NCBI GenBank assembly: GCA_963716445.1
Contig: OY970313.1
Location: forward strand, 186,001-250,000
DNA length: 64,000 bases
DNA from: JAAYBF01 sp963716445
GTDB taxonomy: Bacteria; Actinomycetota; Thermoleophilia; Solirubrobacterales; Thermoleophilaceae
Reading direction: 5' to 3'
Below, in pieces: positions 17,346 through 26,308 of this stretch. Numbering within the stretch: the stretch's first letter is position 1; each line of letters starts with the position of its first letter. The position numbers were made by a program, and so were the translations under genes. The notes beneath the pieces were generated by a model. The model saw nothing but the letters and a program-made list of their open reading frames with translations, made no database searches and was not told the DNA's origin.

Positions 17346-19301
17346 CTACTGCTCGCGCACGGTCTCCTCGACCTCCACCGGCGCCGTCGGCACCGGTGGC
17401 TCGTCGCCGACCAGCACCGTCGTCGGCTCCTCCTCGCCCTCGAGCTTGTAGGTCGACGGCCCGAGCGGCCCGGTCGTGTCGCCGGCGCGGCCGACCCGTC
17501 CCCAGGCGCCGCCGAAGCCATACCAGCGCTCGGCGCCCGCCGGGCGGATCAGCTTCCAGGTGTGCCACTGCGGGCACCGCGAGCAGGCGATCGCGTTGTC
17601 GTCGACGGCGAGCAGCCGGTCGCCCCGCGGCTCGTAGACGGCCTCGTAGCGCCCGGCGCGCCAGTACGACGCGTGGCTGCCCTCGGCGCTGTACACGACC
17701 GGGTGGGTCGCGCCCTGCTCGCCGCCGCTGCCGCCGACCACCCGCCTCACCGCGCTCCACGGGATCTTGCGCGAGTGGTTGTGGTAGTGGTAGCGCGCCG
17801 CGAGCGGCAGGTAGCCGTTGGAGCTCGCGGGATCGAGCCGCGCCAGCCGGACGCTGATCCGCTCCCAGTCGCCCTCGTGGACGAACGCGTCCATCGCCGG
17901 GTCGGGGCCGGGCGGCTCGCTCAGCCCGTAGAGCATCCAGTAGGTGAGTCGCAGCCCGCCCTTCGCCGTCACCCCCTCGGGGAGCTGGTCGCGCTCGGAA
18001 TCGGTGAGCGGCGTCTCCTCGCGGTCGACGTAGACCGGCACGTCGCGCAGGAGGGTCTGCGGGCCGACGTCCTGGGTGTCGTCGTGGCCAACGTGGGCGT
18101 CGTCGTCGAGGTCGAGGTAGAAGCCGTGCTTCTCGGGCAGGTCGGCCGGCCTGTCGCCGCCATGGAACGGCCGGGTCAGGGCGCTGGCGAGGAAGCTCGC
18201 CGCCTTCGGGGCGCAGCGGGCGGTCTGCCGGTGCACGTAGGGATCGCCGCCACCGAGCCGCTCGTCGCGGATCCGCGCGGTTCCCTCGCGCTCGGTCTTC
18301 ACCCTCCCCCCTCCCGCGGCGACCAGGTCGTCGCCGCACTGGCTGCCCTTGTTCGACCAATGCAGCACCGACTCGTCGATGAACCCGCGCGCGCTCATCG
18401 GCAGCCAGTCCTCGTCGGCGTGCAGGTGCACCAGCGGTGCGAACGCCACTTCGGGGTTGGTGGTCGTCACGGGCTGCACGGGGTCGCCCGGTCCGCTCGC
18501 CGTCACCAGCAGCTCGGCCAGCAGGGTGTGCGCCTGCTCGCGGCCGGACTCGTCGTCCTCGACGCCTGCCGGCTCGCGCATCGCGATCCTCGACACCTGC
18601 GAGCGCGGTATCCCGACCACGCGGTCGACGGCCGCGTCGGCGAACGGGTCGCCCGGATCGCCGTTGCCCGGCAGCGACACGAACCACAGGCGCTCGGTCG
18701 TCTCGCCGACGAAGAACCCCGCGAGCCCGCGCTCGGCGCCGGCGCCGTCCTCCTCGTCATCGGCCGCCAGCAGCGCGGCGACAGGCTCCATCCGCGGCTC
18801 GAAGCGCATGTGCAGGACGTTCACGACAGCGCCCATGACGGCGAAGACCGCGAACACGACCCAGCCGATGTTGCGGACGTATTTCGTGAGCGCCGCCGTC
18901 CGGACGATCAGGACGATCCCGGCGATCCCCACCGCCGCGGCGATCGCGATCACCGTCACGTCCATGTCGGCGGTGAAAATCACCATCGCGGCGATCAGCA
19001 GCACGACCGTCGGCAGGAACGCGAACCAGAAGCGGGCCTCGACGTTGCCCTCCTCGTCGAGCGGATCGAGCACCGTGAGCCACAGCAGCGCGCCGAGCCC
19101 GAGCGCCAGCGGAAGCGTCAGCGCCTGCGCGCCGGCCACGAGCAGCAGCTCCTTCGGCAGCAGGGCGACCGCCCGGTCGGCCGGCAGGTGCAGCCCGTCG
19201 AAGCGCAGCCACAGCATCGCCCCGCCGACGAACGTCGCGAGCGCCGCGATCCCGGCCGTCGCCCCGAGCACCTGGATGGCCGTCGTCGCCCACTTCGACA
19301 T
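17346..19301 (-). CDS. Membrane protein with Vps62-like extracellular domain
   Basis: The 651 residues have five or so hydrophobic segments in the first ~170 residues. A large soluble part follows, containing 'DAFVHEGDWERISVRL' and 'YSAEGSHASYWRAG', signatures I associate with the Vps62/DUF946 family, and ending with 'WYGFGGAWGRVG...TTGPLGP'. The same block order is found in the lipoprotein at 33415, its clear paralogue. The biochemical role of the family in bacteria is not known. It is the first gene of an operon with the SGNH hydrolase, suggesting a shared envelope substrate (inference). Confidence 0.75.
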   Translation of the reverse strand: MSKWATTAIQVLGATAGIAALATFVGGAMLWLRFDGLHLPADRAVALLPKELLLVAGAQALTLPLALGLGALLWLTVLDPLDEEGNVEARFWFAFLPTVVLLIAAMVIFTADMDVTVIAIAAAVGIAGIVLIVRTAALTKYVRNIGWVVFAVFAVMGAVVNVLHMRFEPRMEPVAALLAADDEEDGAGAERGLAGFFVGETTERLWFVSLPGNGDPGDPFADAAVDRVVGIPRSQVSRIAMREPAGVEDDESGREQAHTLLAELLVTASGPGDPVQPVTTTNPEVAFAPLVHLHADEDWLPMSARGFIDESVLHWSNKGSQCGDDLVAAGGGRVKTEREGTARIRDERLGGGDPYVHRQTARCAPKAASFLASALTRPFHGGDRPADLPEKHGFYLDLDDDAHVGHDDTQDVGPQTLLRDVPVYVDREETPLTDSERDQLPEGVTAKGGLRLTYWMLYGLSEPPGPDPAMDAFVHEGDWERISVRLARLDPASSNGYLPLAARYHYHNHSRKIPWSAVRRVVGGSGGEQGATHPVVYSAEGSHASYWRAGRYEAVYEPRGDRLLAVDDNAIACSRCPQWHTWKLIRPAGAERWYGFGGAWGRVGRAGDTTGPLGPSTYKLEGEEEPTTVLVGDEPPVPTAPVEVEETVREQ

Positions 19302-19438
19302 CGCGTCCCCCGCCTTCCCGAACCCTCGGACTTGCCGGGGTCACTCTAACCCGGCGCCCGGCGCGCTCGCTGGCTCTTGGTGAGAACGCGTGCGGCCGCC
19401 TTGACGCCGACGGGAAGACTGGACCGAGCGGGGGAGCC

Positions 19439-20719
19439 TCAGGCGGGGAAGATCTTGCGGCTCTTCCAGAGCCAGCGCAGGTCGCCGCGCGGGCGGAGCC
19501 TGCCGCGCATGACGAGCCGGCGCGGGTCGGCGCGGCCGGCGACGACGTCGACCCAGTCGTCGAACGAGCACTGGAAGCGAACGGTCGCGCTGTCGGCGCG
19601 GCCGCGGACGGCGCGGGTGTCGCCGTTGGCGACGACGACGTGCCAGGGCTCGTGGTCGTTGAAGTCCCACTGGATCGCGCCGGGCTCGTGGCGCGCCGAG
19701 GTGTCGAAGCCGGCGGCGACCGTCTCGAACAGAAGCGCCACGTCCGCGGGATCCCGGGAGATCGGCCCGATCCGCTCGCCGAGGTAGCCGGCCTTGCAGA
19801 GCTGCTTGCCGCGGATCGCGCGCTCGCGCGGCGTGCCCTCGATCGGGAAGACGGGCGGGCCGGGCAGCTCGTCGAGCGGCATTCCGGCGCTGCGCAGCTT
19901 CGTCTCGAGCGAGGCGGCGCCCTGCTCGCCGAGGTCCTCCATCTCGTAGCCGAAGGTGTTGATGTAGCGCTCGTCCCAGCCCGGCGGGACGAGCACGTTG
20001 ATCGTCCACGGCATCACCTCGCGCAGCAGGTCGGCGACCGCGTGGGGAACGTCGGGGTCCATCTGGCGCAGGTCGTGCAGCAGCTTCACCCCGAAGCCGA
20101 TGTGGCGCTGCTCGTCGGCGGCGACGTTCTCCATTCCCTCGCGGAAGCCGGGCAGCAGGTCGCGGTCGTCGAGGTAGCTGGTGATGAAGTGCTGGCCCGG
20201 CTGGGCGAGCGTCGCCTCGATGACGATGTGGTAGAGCGTGACGCCGGCCGCGAGCTGCGGGATCGAGGGATCCTTGCGCAGCTCGTCGCACATCTGCACG
20301 AGGCGGTCGAAGACCTTCTCGAACCCCCAGGTGAGCTGCGGCTTGATGATGCTGAGGCTGTCGCCGACGCTCTCGCCGCCGATGCCGACGACCTCCTTCA
20401 TGAAGCGGTTGAAGAAGACCGCGTGACGCGCCTCGTCGACCTGCTGGGTCGTGAGGAAGTACTTCTGCTCCTCGAGCGGCGCGGCGTCGACGTAGGGCGA
20501 GAGGCCGTCGGCGACCGCGTCCTCGCCCCAGAAGAAGAGAGAGTAGTTCCAGAGCGCCGCCTTGCGGTCGAACTCCGTGAAGTCCGTCTTCCACTGCTCG
20601 GCGTCCTTGGAGAAGTCGAGCTCCATCGCCCGCCAGTTGCCGTTCTCCCAGCGCCGGTAGAGGTCCTCGTACGTGATGTTGTCGAGAGGGCTCTGCGTGG
20701 TCGGGACGGTTGCGGTCAT
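19439..20719 (-). CDS. Di-iron R2-like (ferritin-like) protein fused to an SCP2 sterol-carrier domain
   Basis: The translation starts at ATG 20719, behind GGAGGA; longer versions would read into the operator. The first ~300 residues carry a ribonucleotide-reductase-R2/ferritin-like helical core with metal ligands in 'EEQKYFLTTQQVDEARHAVFF' and 'NVAADEQRHIGFGVKLL' (ExxH motifs). The last ~100 residues ('GAIQWDFNDHEPWHVVVANGDTRAVRG...') match the SCP2 lipid-binding fold. A lipid-binding domain joined to a di-iron oxygenase core suggests oxidation of a bound hydrophobic substrate (inference). The divergent TetR probably controls it. Confidence 0.82.
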   Translation of the reverse strand: MTATVPTTQSPLDNITYEDLYRRWENGNWRAMELDFSKDAEQWKTDFTEFDRKAALWNYSLFFWGEDAVADGLSPYVDAAPLEEQKYFLTTQQVDEARHAVFFNRFMKEVVGIGGESVGDSLSIIKPQLTWGFEKVFDRLVQMCDELRKDPSIPQLAAGVTLYHIVIEATLAQPGQHFITSYLDDRDLLPGFREGMENVAADEQRHIGFGVKLLHDLRQMDPDVPHAVADLLREVMPWTINVLVPPGWDERYINTFGYEMEDLGEQGAASLETKLRSAGMPLDELPGPPVFPIEGTPRERAIRGKQLCKAGYLGERIGPISRDPADVALLFETVAAGFDTSARHEPGAIQWDFNDHEPWHVVVANGDTRAVRGRADSATVRFQCSFDDWVDVVAGRADPRRLVMRGRLRPRGDLRWLWKSRKIFPA

Positions 20720-20744
20720 GCGGGGCGGACTCCTCCGAGCGCTT

Positions 20745-20794
20745 CGTACCGGTTTGGTACGTTTGTGCACAGCTAGTGGCACGAATGTACCAAA
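20745..20794. promoter_or_regulatory. Operator region between di-iron protein and divergent TetR
   Basis: CGTACC-N5-GGTACG (20745-20761) is a palindrome. TTTGGTAC (20753-20760) also pairs with GTACCAAA (20787-20794). The right half-site overlaps the ATG of the TetR gene at 20785, which therefore has almost no leader. This layout fits autoregulation by the TetR together with control of the divergent gene. Confidence 0.65.
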
Positions 20795-21438
20795 GCGACG
20801 AGGGTTTGCAACAGCCGCAGCAGTCCAAGGGCGCCCGGCGGCGCGAGGAGCTGCTCCAGGCGACGCTGCGGCTGATCGGCGCGCACGGCACCGACGCCGT
20901 CACGCACCGCGCCGTGGCCGAGGAGGCCGGCGTCCCGCTGTCGGCCACCACCTACTACTTCGCCTCGAAGGAGGAGCTGCTCGAGCAGACCCTTCTTCTA
21001 GCCGCGCGCGAGGAGACCGAGCGCCTGGAGCGGCTGGTGCTCGAGCTGGCGCCGCGATCGCTGTCGGTCGACGAGTGGGCCGCGGCGGTGGCCGCCCAGA
21101 TCGCCGGCGATGTCGCCGGCGAGCCCGCCAAGCACGTCGCGCTCTTCGAGCTCGGCCTCGAGGCCACCCGCCGCCAGCCGCTGCGCGCCGAGCTCCAGCG
21201 CTGGCAGGACGCCCACCTCCGCCTCGCCGAGATGGGCTGCCGCGCGATCGGCTCCGACGACCCCGCGACGGACGCCCGCGTCGTCGTCGCGACGCTCACC
21301 GGCCTGATGCTCCAGCAGCTCGCCGGCGGCCGCGAGGACTTCGAGGCGGCCGTCATGCGCCCGGCGCTCGAGCGGCTCCTGGGACGCCTCGCCGGCGGCC
21401 GGCCCAAGGGCCGGCCGCTCGCCACGCCGGTCGCCTGA
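20785..21438 (+). CDS. TetR family regulator, divergent from the di-iron/SCP2 gene
   Basis: The 217-residue protein starts at ATG 20785 (MYQSDEGLQQ). Reading further upstream would pass through the operator and has no support. The HTH lies at about 20-65 ('RREELLQATLRLIGAHGTDAVTHRAVAEEAGVPLSATTYYFASKEEL'). The C-terminal ligand domain is of the short TetR_C type. It belongs to a different subfamily from the other TetRs in this window, since it lacks the 'HGLT..QVA.SQR' lead-in. The likely target is the palindromic operator overlapping its own start. Confidence 0.88.
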   Translation: MYQSDEGLQQPQQSKGARRREELLQATLRLIGAHGTDAVTHRAVAEEAGVPLSATTYYFASKEELLEQTLLLAAREETERLERLVLELAPRSLSVDEWAAAVAAQIAGDVAGEPAKHVALFELGLEATRRQPLRAELQRWQDAHLRLAEMGCRAIGSDDPATDARVVVATLTGLMLQQLAGGREDFEAAVMRPALERLLGRLAGGRPKGRPLATPVA

Positions 21439-21539
21439 ACCCAGCTCGCCTACTCTCGTGCAGGACTTCGATGTGGTCGAGGCGAGCGTGAGGTAGCGGA
21501 CTCCCCACAGCCGCCTGGTCACCTGGTGACGCCTTGCAC

Positions 21540-21623
21540 TTGCTCCCGCGAGGCGGTTGGCGTTAGGATGTCGGCGACGCCTCGGAGGGAGGCGCTGGCA
21601 TGAGTCGGATGGAGGGCTGACTG
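21540..21623 (+). promoter_or_regulatory. Promoter and hairpin leader of lipoprotein gene
   Basis: TTGCTC (21540-21545), an 18-bp spacer and TAGGAT (21564-21569) form a promoter of the class also seen at 30977, 32551, 34550 and 47974. Two hairpins follow with GGAGGG in the loop: GCCT-CGGAGGG-AGGC (21579-21593) and AGTC-N12-GACT (21603-21622). The second loop carries the ribosome-binding site of the TTG start at 21624. Confidence 0.6.
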
Positions 21624-22391
21624 TTGCTTCGTAGATGGCAATGCGCAACGCTGCGGATGGCTGCGCTCGCGGCAGTGATGGCCGTGATGCCGATCGTCTC
21701 AGGCTGTGGCGGCTCGGACGACGACGACCGGCCGGCGGCTGGCAACCCCGCGCCGAGCACGGCAGCCGACACTCGCACCCAGCCAGACGCCGAGGCGCAG
21801 GCCGAGGGCGACAGCACCGCCCAGGCCGATGCCGAGGGTGACAGCACCGCCCAGGCCGATGCCGACGCTCCGCCCAAGGACGCTCCGCCGATAGATTTCA
21901 GCAAGCCCGTGCGACTCACGGCGGCCGACCGAGCGCGCCTCGCGGCAAAGGCACCCGACCCCAGGCCGTACACCGGCCATCCCCAGGACCACGGCTCCAA
22001 GAAGCACCGGACCGAGTTGATGGCGGCCTTCAGGGAGATGCAGCGGCTCTTCTACTCCGGCAATTTCAAGGCGTATTGCAAGAAGTTCTGGACGACGCCG
22101 AACGCTTTCATCGAGCTGCAGCCCCCGAAGGGCAAGACCGTGGTCGACGAGTGCATCCGGCTGGTCTCGATCACGGCCAAGGAAGTCGCCGATGGCACGC
22201 TGCGCTGGCCGAACTACGTCGCCAGATGGGTGAGGGTCTACATCCCACCCAATGGTCGCGAGCCCTACGGTGGCGTCTCCAACAAGGCCGGAACGTCGGC
22301 CTCGGTCGCGCGCATGGCCTTCATCAAGAAGCGTGGGCGGTGGCGCCCCGAATTCAGGATCGCCGAGATGCGCGGGCTGAGCGCGCGGTAA
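21624..22391 (+). CDS. Putative secreted lipoprotein
   Basis: This 255-residue protein starts at TTG 21624, with GGAGGG 7 bp upstream. The N-terminus has a signal helix and lipobox-like 'MPIVSGCGGSDDDD'. An Ala/Asp/Glu-rich linker with two copies of 'AEGDSTAQAD' follows (about 60-80), then a globular domain with 'MAAFREMQRLFYSGNFKAYCKKFW'. That region resembles the NTF2-like/DUF4878 pattern of short lipoproteins at 30139, 32643 and 47413. The cysteine pair in the globular part may form a disulphide. Function unknown; likely anchored on the outer face of the membrane. Confidence 0.75.
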   Translation: MLRRWQCATLRMAALAAVMAVMPIVSGCGGSDDDDRPAAGNPAPSTAADTRTQPDAEAQAEGDSTAQADAEGDSTAQADADAPPKDAPPIDFSKPVRLTAADRARLAAKAPDPRPYTGHPQDHGSKKHRTELMAAFREMQRLFYSGNFKAYCKKFWTTPNAFIELQPPKGKTVVDECIRLVSITAKEVADGTLRWPNYVARWVRVYIPPNGREPYGGVSNKAGTSASVARMAFIKKRGRWRPEFRIAEMRGLSAR

Positions 22392-22442
22392 CGCGGCTGC
22401 GAGCCCCGCTCGCCATCCCCTAGCCGCTCATATACTCGCCGC

Positions 22443-23798
22443 GTGCCTGACCCGGGGAAGCTGGAGCAGCGGACCACCGAGCTGCTGAGGCGCCTGATCC
22501 AGTTCGACACGGTCAACCCGCCGGGCGCCGAGGAGGCGTGCCAGGAGTACCTGCGCGGGCTGCTCGAGGGGGCCGGGTTCGAGGTCGAGCTGCTGGCGGC
22601 GGTCGAGGGGCGGCCGAACCTGGTTGCGCGGATGCCGTCCGGCATCGACGGCCCGGCGCTCTGCCTGCTCGGCCACGTCGACACCGTGCTCGCCAACCCC
22701 GCGGAGTGGCAGGTCGACCCATGGTCTGGCGCCCTGCGCGAGGACGGCTGCGTCTGGGGTCGCGGCGCGCTCGACATGAAGAGCCAGGTCGCCGCCGAGG
22801 TGGCCGCCGCGGTCGCCCTCGCCACTGCGGGCTGGCGGCCGGAGGCGGGCGAGCTGAAGATCGTGCTGACGGCCGACGAGGAGGCCGGCGCGCTGCACGG
22901 CGCGCAGTGGCTGTGCGAGCGGCACGCCGACAAGGTCCGCGCCGACGTCGTCATGAACGAGGGCGGCGGCGCCTCGTTCGAGTACGGCGCCGCCGGCGGC
23001 CGTCGCATCTACCCCGTCTGCGTCGCCGAGAAGGGCGTCTTCCGCTTCACCCTCACCGCGCGCGGTCGTGCCGGCCACGCCTCGATACCGCGCATCGGCG
23101 ACAACGCCCTCACGAAGCTCGCGCCGGTGCTCGAGGCGCTCGGCACGGGCGCCGTCTCCCCCGAGCACTCCCCCGAGGCGGATGCGTTCCTCGCCGCGCT
23201 CGGCGTCCAGACCGACGACCTGCCAGCGGCGATCGCCGAGGTCGAGGCGACCGACCCGCGCGTCGCCGTGCTGCTCGAGCCGCTGCTCGGCGTGACCTTC
23301 GCCCCGACGATGGTGGCCGCCTCGCCGAAGATCAACGTCATCCCGTCGGAGGCTCGCCTACGGGTCGACTGCCGCGTGCCGCCCGGCCTCGGCCAGGACC
23401 ACGCCGTCGCCCGCATCGACCAGGCGCTCGGATGGACGGACGGCGCCGCCGCGACGAGCGCACCGGTCCGCGACGACTACGACGTCGTCTTCGACGAGAC
23501 GGTCGTCGGCAACCGCTCGCCGATCGACACCCCGCTGATGGAGACGATCCGTTCTTTCGTCGAACGCGAGGATCCCGGCGCCGTCGTCACGCCGACCGCG
23601 CTGGCCGGCTTCAGCGACTCACGCTGGTTCCGCGACGCCTTCCCCGACTGCGTCGCCTACGGTTTCTTCCCCCAGCGCGAGATGGACCTCTTCGAGGCGA
23701 TGCCGCTCGTCCACGGGGCCGACGAGCGCGTCCCGGTCGCCGACCTCGGCCTCGCCGCTCGCTTCTATGCCGAGCTGATCGTGCGCACGCTCGCCTGA
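22443..23798 (+). CDS. M20-family amidohydrolase (ArgE/DapE/ACY1 type)
   Basis: The 451-residue protein starts at GTG 22443. A TATACT -10-like box at 22431-22436 lies only 6 bp upstream and no Shine-Dalgarno is seen, so the mRNA may be leaderless. Metal and catalytic motifs of M20 deacylases/peptidases are present: 'LLGHVDTV', 'GRGALDMKSQ', 'TADEEAG', and the dimerisation-domain 'RGRAGHAS'. The C-terminal His region is replaced by 'MPLVHGADERVPV', typical of the family. It hydrolyses an N-acyl amino acid or peptide; the substrate is not defined. A LysK-like role with the 53-64 kb LysW cluster is conceivable but the genes are 30 kb apart. Confidence 0.9.
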   Translation: MPDPGKLEQRTTELLRRLIQFDTVNPPGAEEACQEYLRGLLEGAGFEVELLAAVEGRPNLVARMPSGIDGPALCLLGHVDTVLANPAEWQVDPWSGALREDGCVWGRGALDMKSQVAAEVAAAVALATAGWRPEAGELKIVLTADEEAGALHGAQWLCERHADKVRADVVMNEGGGASFEYGAAGGRRIYPVCVAEKGVFRFTLTARGRAGHASIPRIGDNALTKLAPVLEALGTGAVSPEHSPEADAFLAALGVQTDDLPAAIAEVEATDPRVAVLLEPLLGVTFAPTMVAASPKINVIPSEARLRVDCRVPPGLGQDHAVARIDQALGWTDGAAATSAPVRDDYDVVFDETVVGNRSPIDTPLMETIRSFVEREDPGAVVTPTALAGFSDSRWFRDAFPDCVAYGFFPQREMDLFEAMPLVHGADERVPVADLGLAARFYAELIVRTLA

Positions 23799-23829
23799 GC
23801 GAGCGGCGACGCCGGATCGCCGCTTCCCA

Positions 23830-24474
23830 TCACTCGTGGTGGCTGAGTTCGATGCTGTCCGGATGAGCCGAGCTGCTCTGGCTGATCCAGTGGCCTTCGA
23901 GTTCGACGGCGGGAAACTCCGCGCACCTCGCGCCGCCGTTGCCGTCGCCGTCGTGCGCTGGGGTGCCGGCTTCGTACGTGTGGCCGATGTTGTGCAGATC
24001 GAGGACGACGGTGCAGTTCGAGCCCGTCGTGCCTTCAGACGCAGCGGAGGAGCTGTGTGTGTAGAAGCAGAACGTCACCTTGAGCGCCCTGTCGTCGACC
24101 CCACTCACGGGTTCGAAGAGTTCCGCGGGCTTGGCGAGGTTGCGGTGGGGATTCGCCGAGGCTTCGCCTTCGTCGCAGGGCTCACGTCCGCATGTCACGC
24201 CTTCCGGTGAGAAGAGCTGGTTGTAGATGGCGCCGTCGCCGTCTTCGTTGAACAGGAGTTCGAACTCACTCGCACAGAAGGTCGTGACCACTTCAGACAT
24301 GCCACTGTGGAAGAAGAGGGTCCAATCGCTTTCCGACACCATCCTGATGGTGCAGTCGCCGGTGCTCGGCAGATGGCCGCTCATCGACGCCGCCTCACAG
24401 TGAGTGTCCGCTCCCACGGGTTCCATCGAGACTTCGATCGTTTCGACGTGCTGCGCCGATGCGGCCGACCCCAT
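23830..24474 (-). CDS. Diverged, 5'-truncated copy of the secreted paralogue family
   Basis: The 214 residues align along their length with the proteins at 36159, 43753, 44844 and 45934. Shared blocks are 'EP.GADTHCEAA', 'HLPSTGDC', 'FNEDGDGAIYNQ', 'CGREPCDEGEA', and the ending 'ELEGHWISQSSSAHP.SIEL.HH'. The signal peptide is nearly absent: the frame opens at 'MGSAASAQH', corresponding to the cleavage-site end of the paralogues' signal, and an in-frame stop lies about 36 bp upstream. It is therefore probably non-secreted or a decaying pseudogene. It has none of the conserved leader that precedes the other copies, and its start is divergent from ftsH. Confidence 0.6.
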   Translation of the reverse strand: MGSAASAQHVETIEVSMEPVGADTHCEAASMSGHLPSTGDCTIRMVSESDWTLFFHSGMSEVVTTFCASEFELLFNEDGDGAIYNQLFSPEGVTCGREPCDEGEASANPHRNLAKPAELFEPVSGVDDRALKVTFCFYTHSSSAASEGTTGSNCTVVLDLHNIGHTYEAGTPAHDGDGNGGARCAEFPAVELEGHWISQSSSAHPDSIELSHHE

Positions 24475-24544
24475 CGACGCGATCGCCGCCGGGCCCCGCT
24501 CGCGCTAATGCTCCAGGCCCCCGCGGCCGACATCCGAAGGGCAG

Positions 24545-26104
24545 ATGAGCCTGCTCGCCGCCATGGCCCCCGCGCCGCTCCAGATCGCCCTCACCTTCCA
24601 GGAGTTCGAGAACTGGGCGGTCGTCTGGCTGCCGATCGTCTTCATGGCGCTGATCGCGGTCGTGCTGATCGCGATGCTGCGCTTCATGCCGAGCTTCAAG
24701 ATGAAGCCGCAGGAGATCAAGCCGCAGTCGTCGGACTCGCTCGGCTGGGACGAGGTCGCGGGGGTGGAGGAGGCGAAGGCGGAGCTGCGCGAGGTCGTCG
24801 ATTTCCTGCGCGACCCCGACCGCTTCAAGCAGCTCGGCGCAAGGGTCCCCAAGGGCATCCTGCTCCACGGGCCGCCCGGCACCGGCAAGACGCTGCTCGC
24901 CAAGGCGGTCGCGCACGAGTCCAACGCGCGCTTCTACGCCCAGTCGGCGTCGGCGTTCGTCGAGATGTTCGCCGGCCTCGGCGCGGCCCGCATCCGCCGG
25001 CTCTTCAAGGAGGCGCGCAAGAGCGCCCCGGCGATCGTCTTCATCGACGAGCTCGACGCCGTCGGCGCCACCCGCGGCAACGACATCTCGGGCGAGAAGG
25101 ACCAGACGCTCAACCAGCTGCTGGTCGAGCTCGACGGCTTCGGCGGCCGCGAGGGCCTGGTCGTGATCGGCGCGTCGAACCTGCTCGACAAGCTCGACCC
25201 GGCGCTGCTGCGCCCCGGCCGCTTCGACCGCCAGATCTTCGTCACCCCGCCCGACCTCGAGGGCCGCAAGCGCATCCTCGCCGTCCACACGCGCGACAAG
25301 CCGCTCGAGGAGACCATCGACCTCGAGGTCGTCGCCCGCCAGACCAGCGGCCTGACCGGCGCCGACCTCGCCAACATCTGCAACGAGGCGGCGATCCTCG
25401 CGGGCCGCGAGCGCCGCCGGCGGATCGCGACGACCGACTTCCAGGCGGCGCTCGAGCGCGTCGTCGCCGGCATGCAGTCGCGCCGCGTGATCACCGACCA
25501 CGAGAAGCGCGTCGTCGCCTACCACGAGGCCGGCCATGCGCTCTGCTCGGAGCTGCTGCCGAGCGTCGAGCGCGTCCACCGCATCTCGATCGTCCCGCGC
25601 GGCCAGGCGCTCGGCTACACGCTCAACCTCCCCGAGGAGGATCGCTACCTCAAGACGCGCGACGAGCTGCTCGACCGCCTCGTCGTCCTGCTCGGCGGCC
25701 GCGTCGCCGAGCACCTGATCTTCGGCCAGATCACCACCGGCGCTTCGGGCGACCTGCGCTCGGTCCACGAGATCAGCCGCTCGATGGTGACCAAGTACGG
25801 CATGGGCACAGGCCTGATGTCGAGCGAGATGCCGGCCGGCGACTACTCGATGGCCGACGCGACCCGGCGCTCGATCGACGAGGAGCAGCGGTTCATCGCC
25901 GACCAGGCCCACCGCCGCGCGCTCGCCCTCGTCACCGAGCATCGCGACCTGCTCGAGGCGCTCGCCCGAGAGCTGCTCGACCACGAGGTTCTCGAGCGCG
26001 AGGACATCGACCGCATCGTCGCGGAGCACGCGGGCGACATCCCGCGCCAGCCGCGCCTGCAGCCGCTGAACGGCGACTCAGGCCCGGCTCGTATTACCAG
26101 TTAG
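24545..26104 (+). CDS. ftsH: FtsH-like membrane AAA+ metalloprotease, short N-terminus
   Basis: FtsH proteases extract and degrade membrane and regulatory proteins. Seen: one N-terminal membrane helix (about 25-50), Walker A 'GPPGTGKTLLAKA', Walker B 'IVFIDELDAVG', SRH 'LLRPGRFDRQ', and the zinc motif 'HEAGHAL' with the later 'GASGDL' Asp ligand region. At 519 residues it is about 100 shorter than usual, because the second transmembrane helix and the periplasmic domain between helices are missing. The normal pore-loop region 'FVEMFVGVGA' reads 'FVEMFAGLGA'. It may be a second, specialised FtsH; the main one would be elsewhere. Confidence 0.88.
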   Translation: MSLLAAMAPAPLQIALTFQEFENWAVVWLPIVFMALIAVVLIAMLRFMPSFKMKPQEIKPQSSDSLGWDEVAGVEEAKAELREVVDFLRDPDRFKQLGARVPKGILLHGPPGTGKTLLAKAVAHESNARFYAQSASAFVEMFAGLGAARIRRLFKEARKSAPAIVFIDELDAVGATRGNDISGEKDQTLNQLLVELDGFGGREGLVVIGASNLLDKLDPALLRPGRFDRQIFVTPPDLEGRKRILAVHTRDKPLEETIDLEVVARQTSGLTGADLANICNEAAILAGRERRRRIATTDFQAALERVVAGMQSRRVITDHEKRVVAYHEAGHALCSELLPSVERVHRISIVPRGQALGYTLNLPEEDRYLKTRDELLDRLVVLLGGRVAEHLIFGQITTGASGDLRSVHEISRSMVTKYGMGTGLMSSEMPAGDYSMADATRRSIDEEQRFIADQAHRRALALVTEHRDLLEALARELLDHEVLEREDIDRIVAEHAGDIPRQPRLQPLNGDSGPARITS

Positions 26105-26308
26105 TTTGGTATGACCAATTAGCGGCACACGCGTTGTGGGTTGCTGGTGCGCTCAGACGGGAGTAATGTCCTGCGCCTTCCCCGATAAGCGGATGTCTGC
26201 AAACGGCGATGATCGGCCGAGCATTACCCAATTGTCCGGAGCTTCCGCACTCGAATAGGTCCGATAGCGGATTCGAGAGCAAGGCTGGAATCGGACGTCG
26301 GGCCGGCG

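Noticed and set aside
22443..23798. M20 deacylase as LysK of the LysW cluster
   Set aside because: Family fits but it is 30 kb away, in a different transcriptional context; kept only as a possibility.
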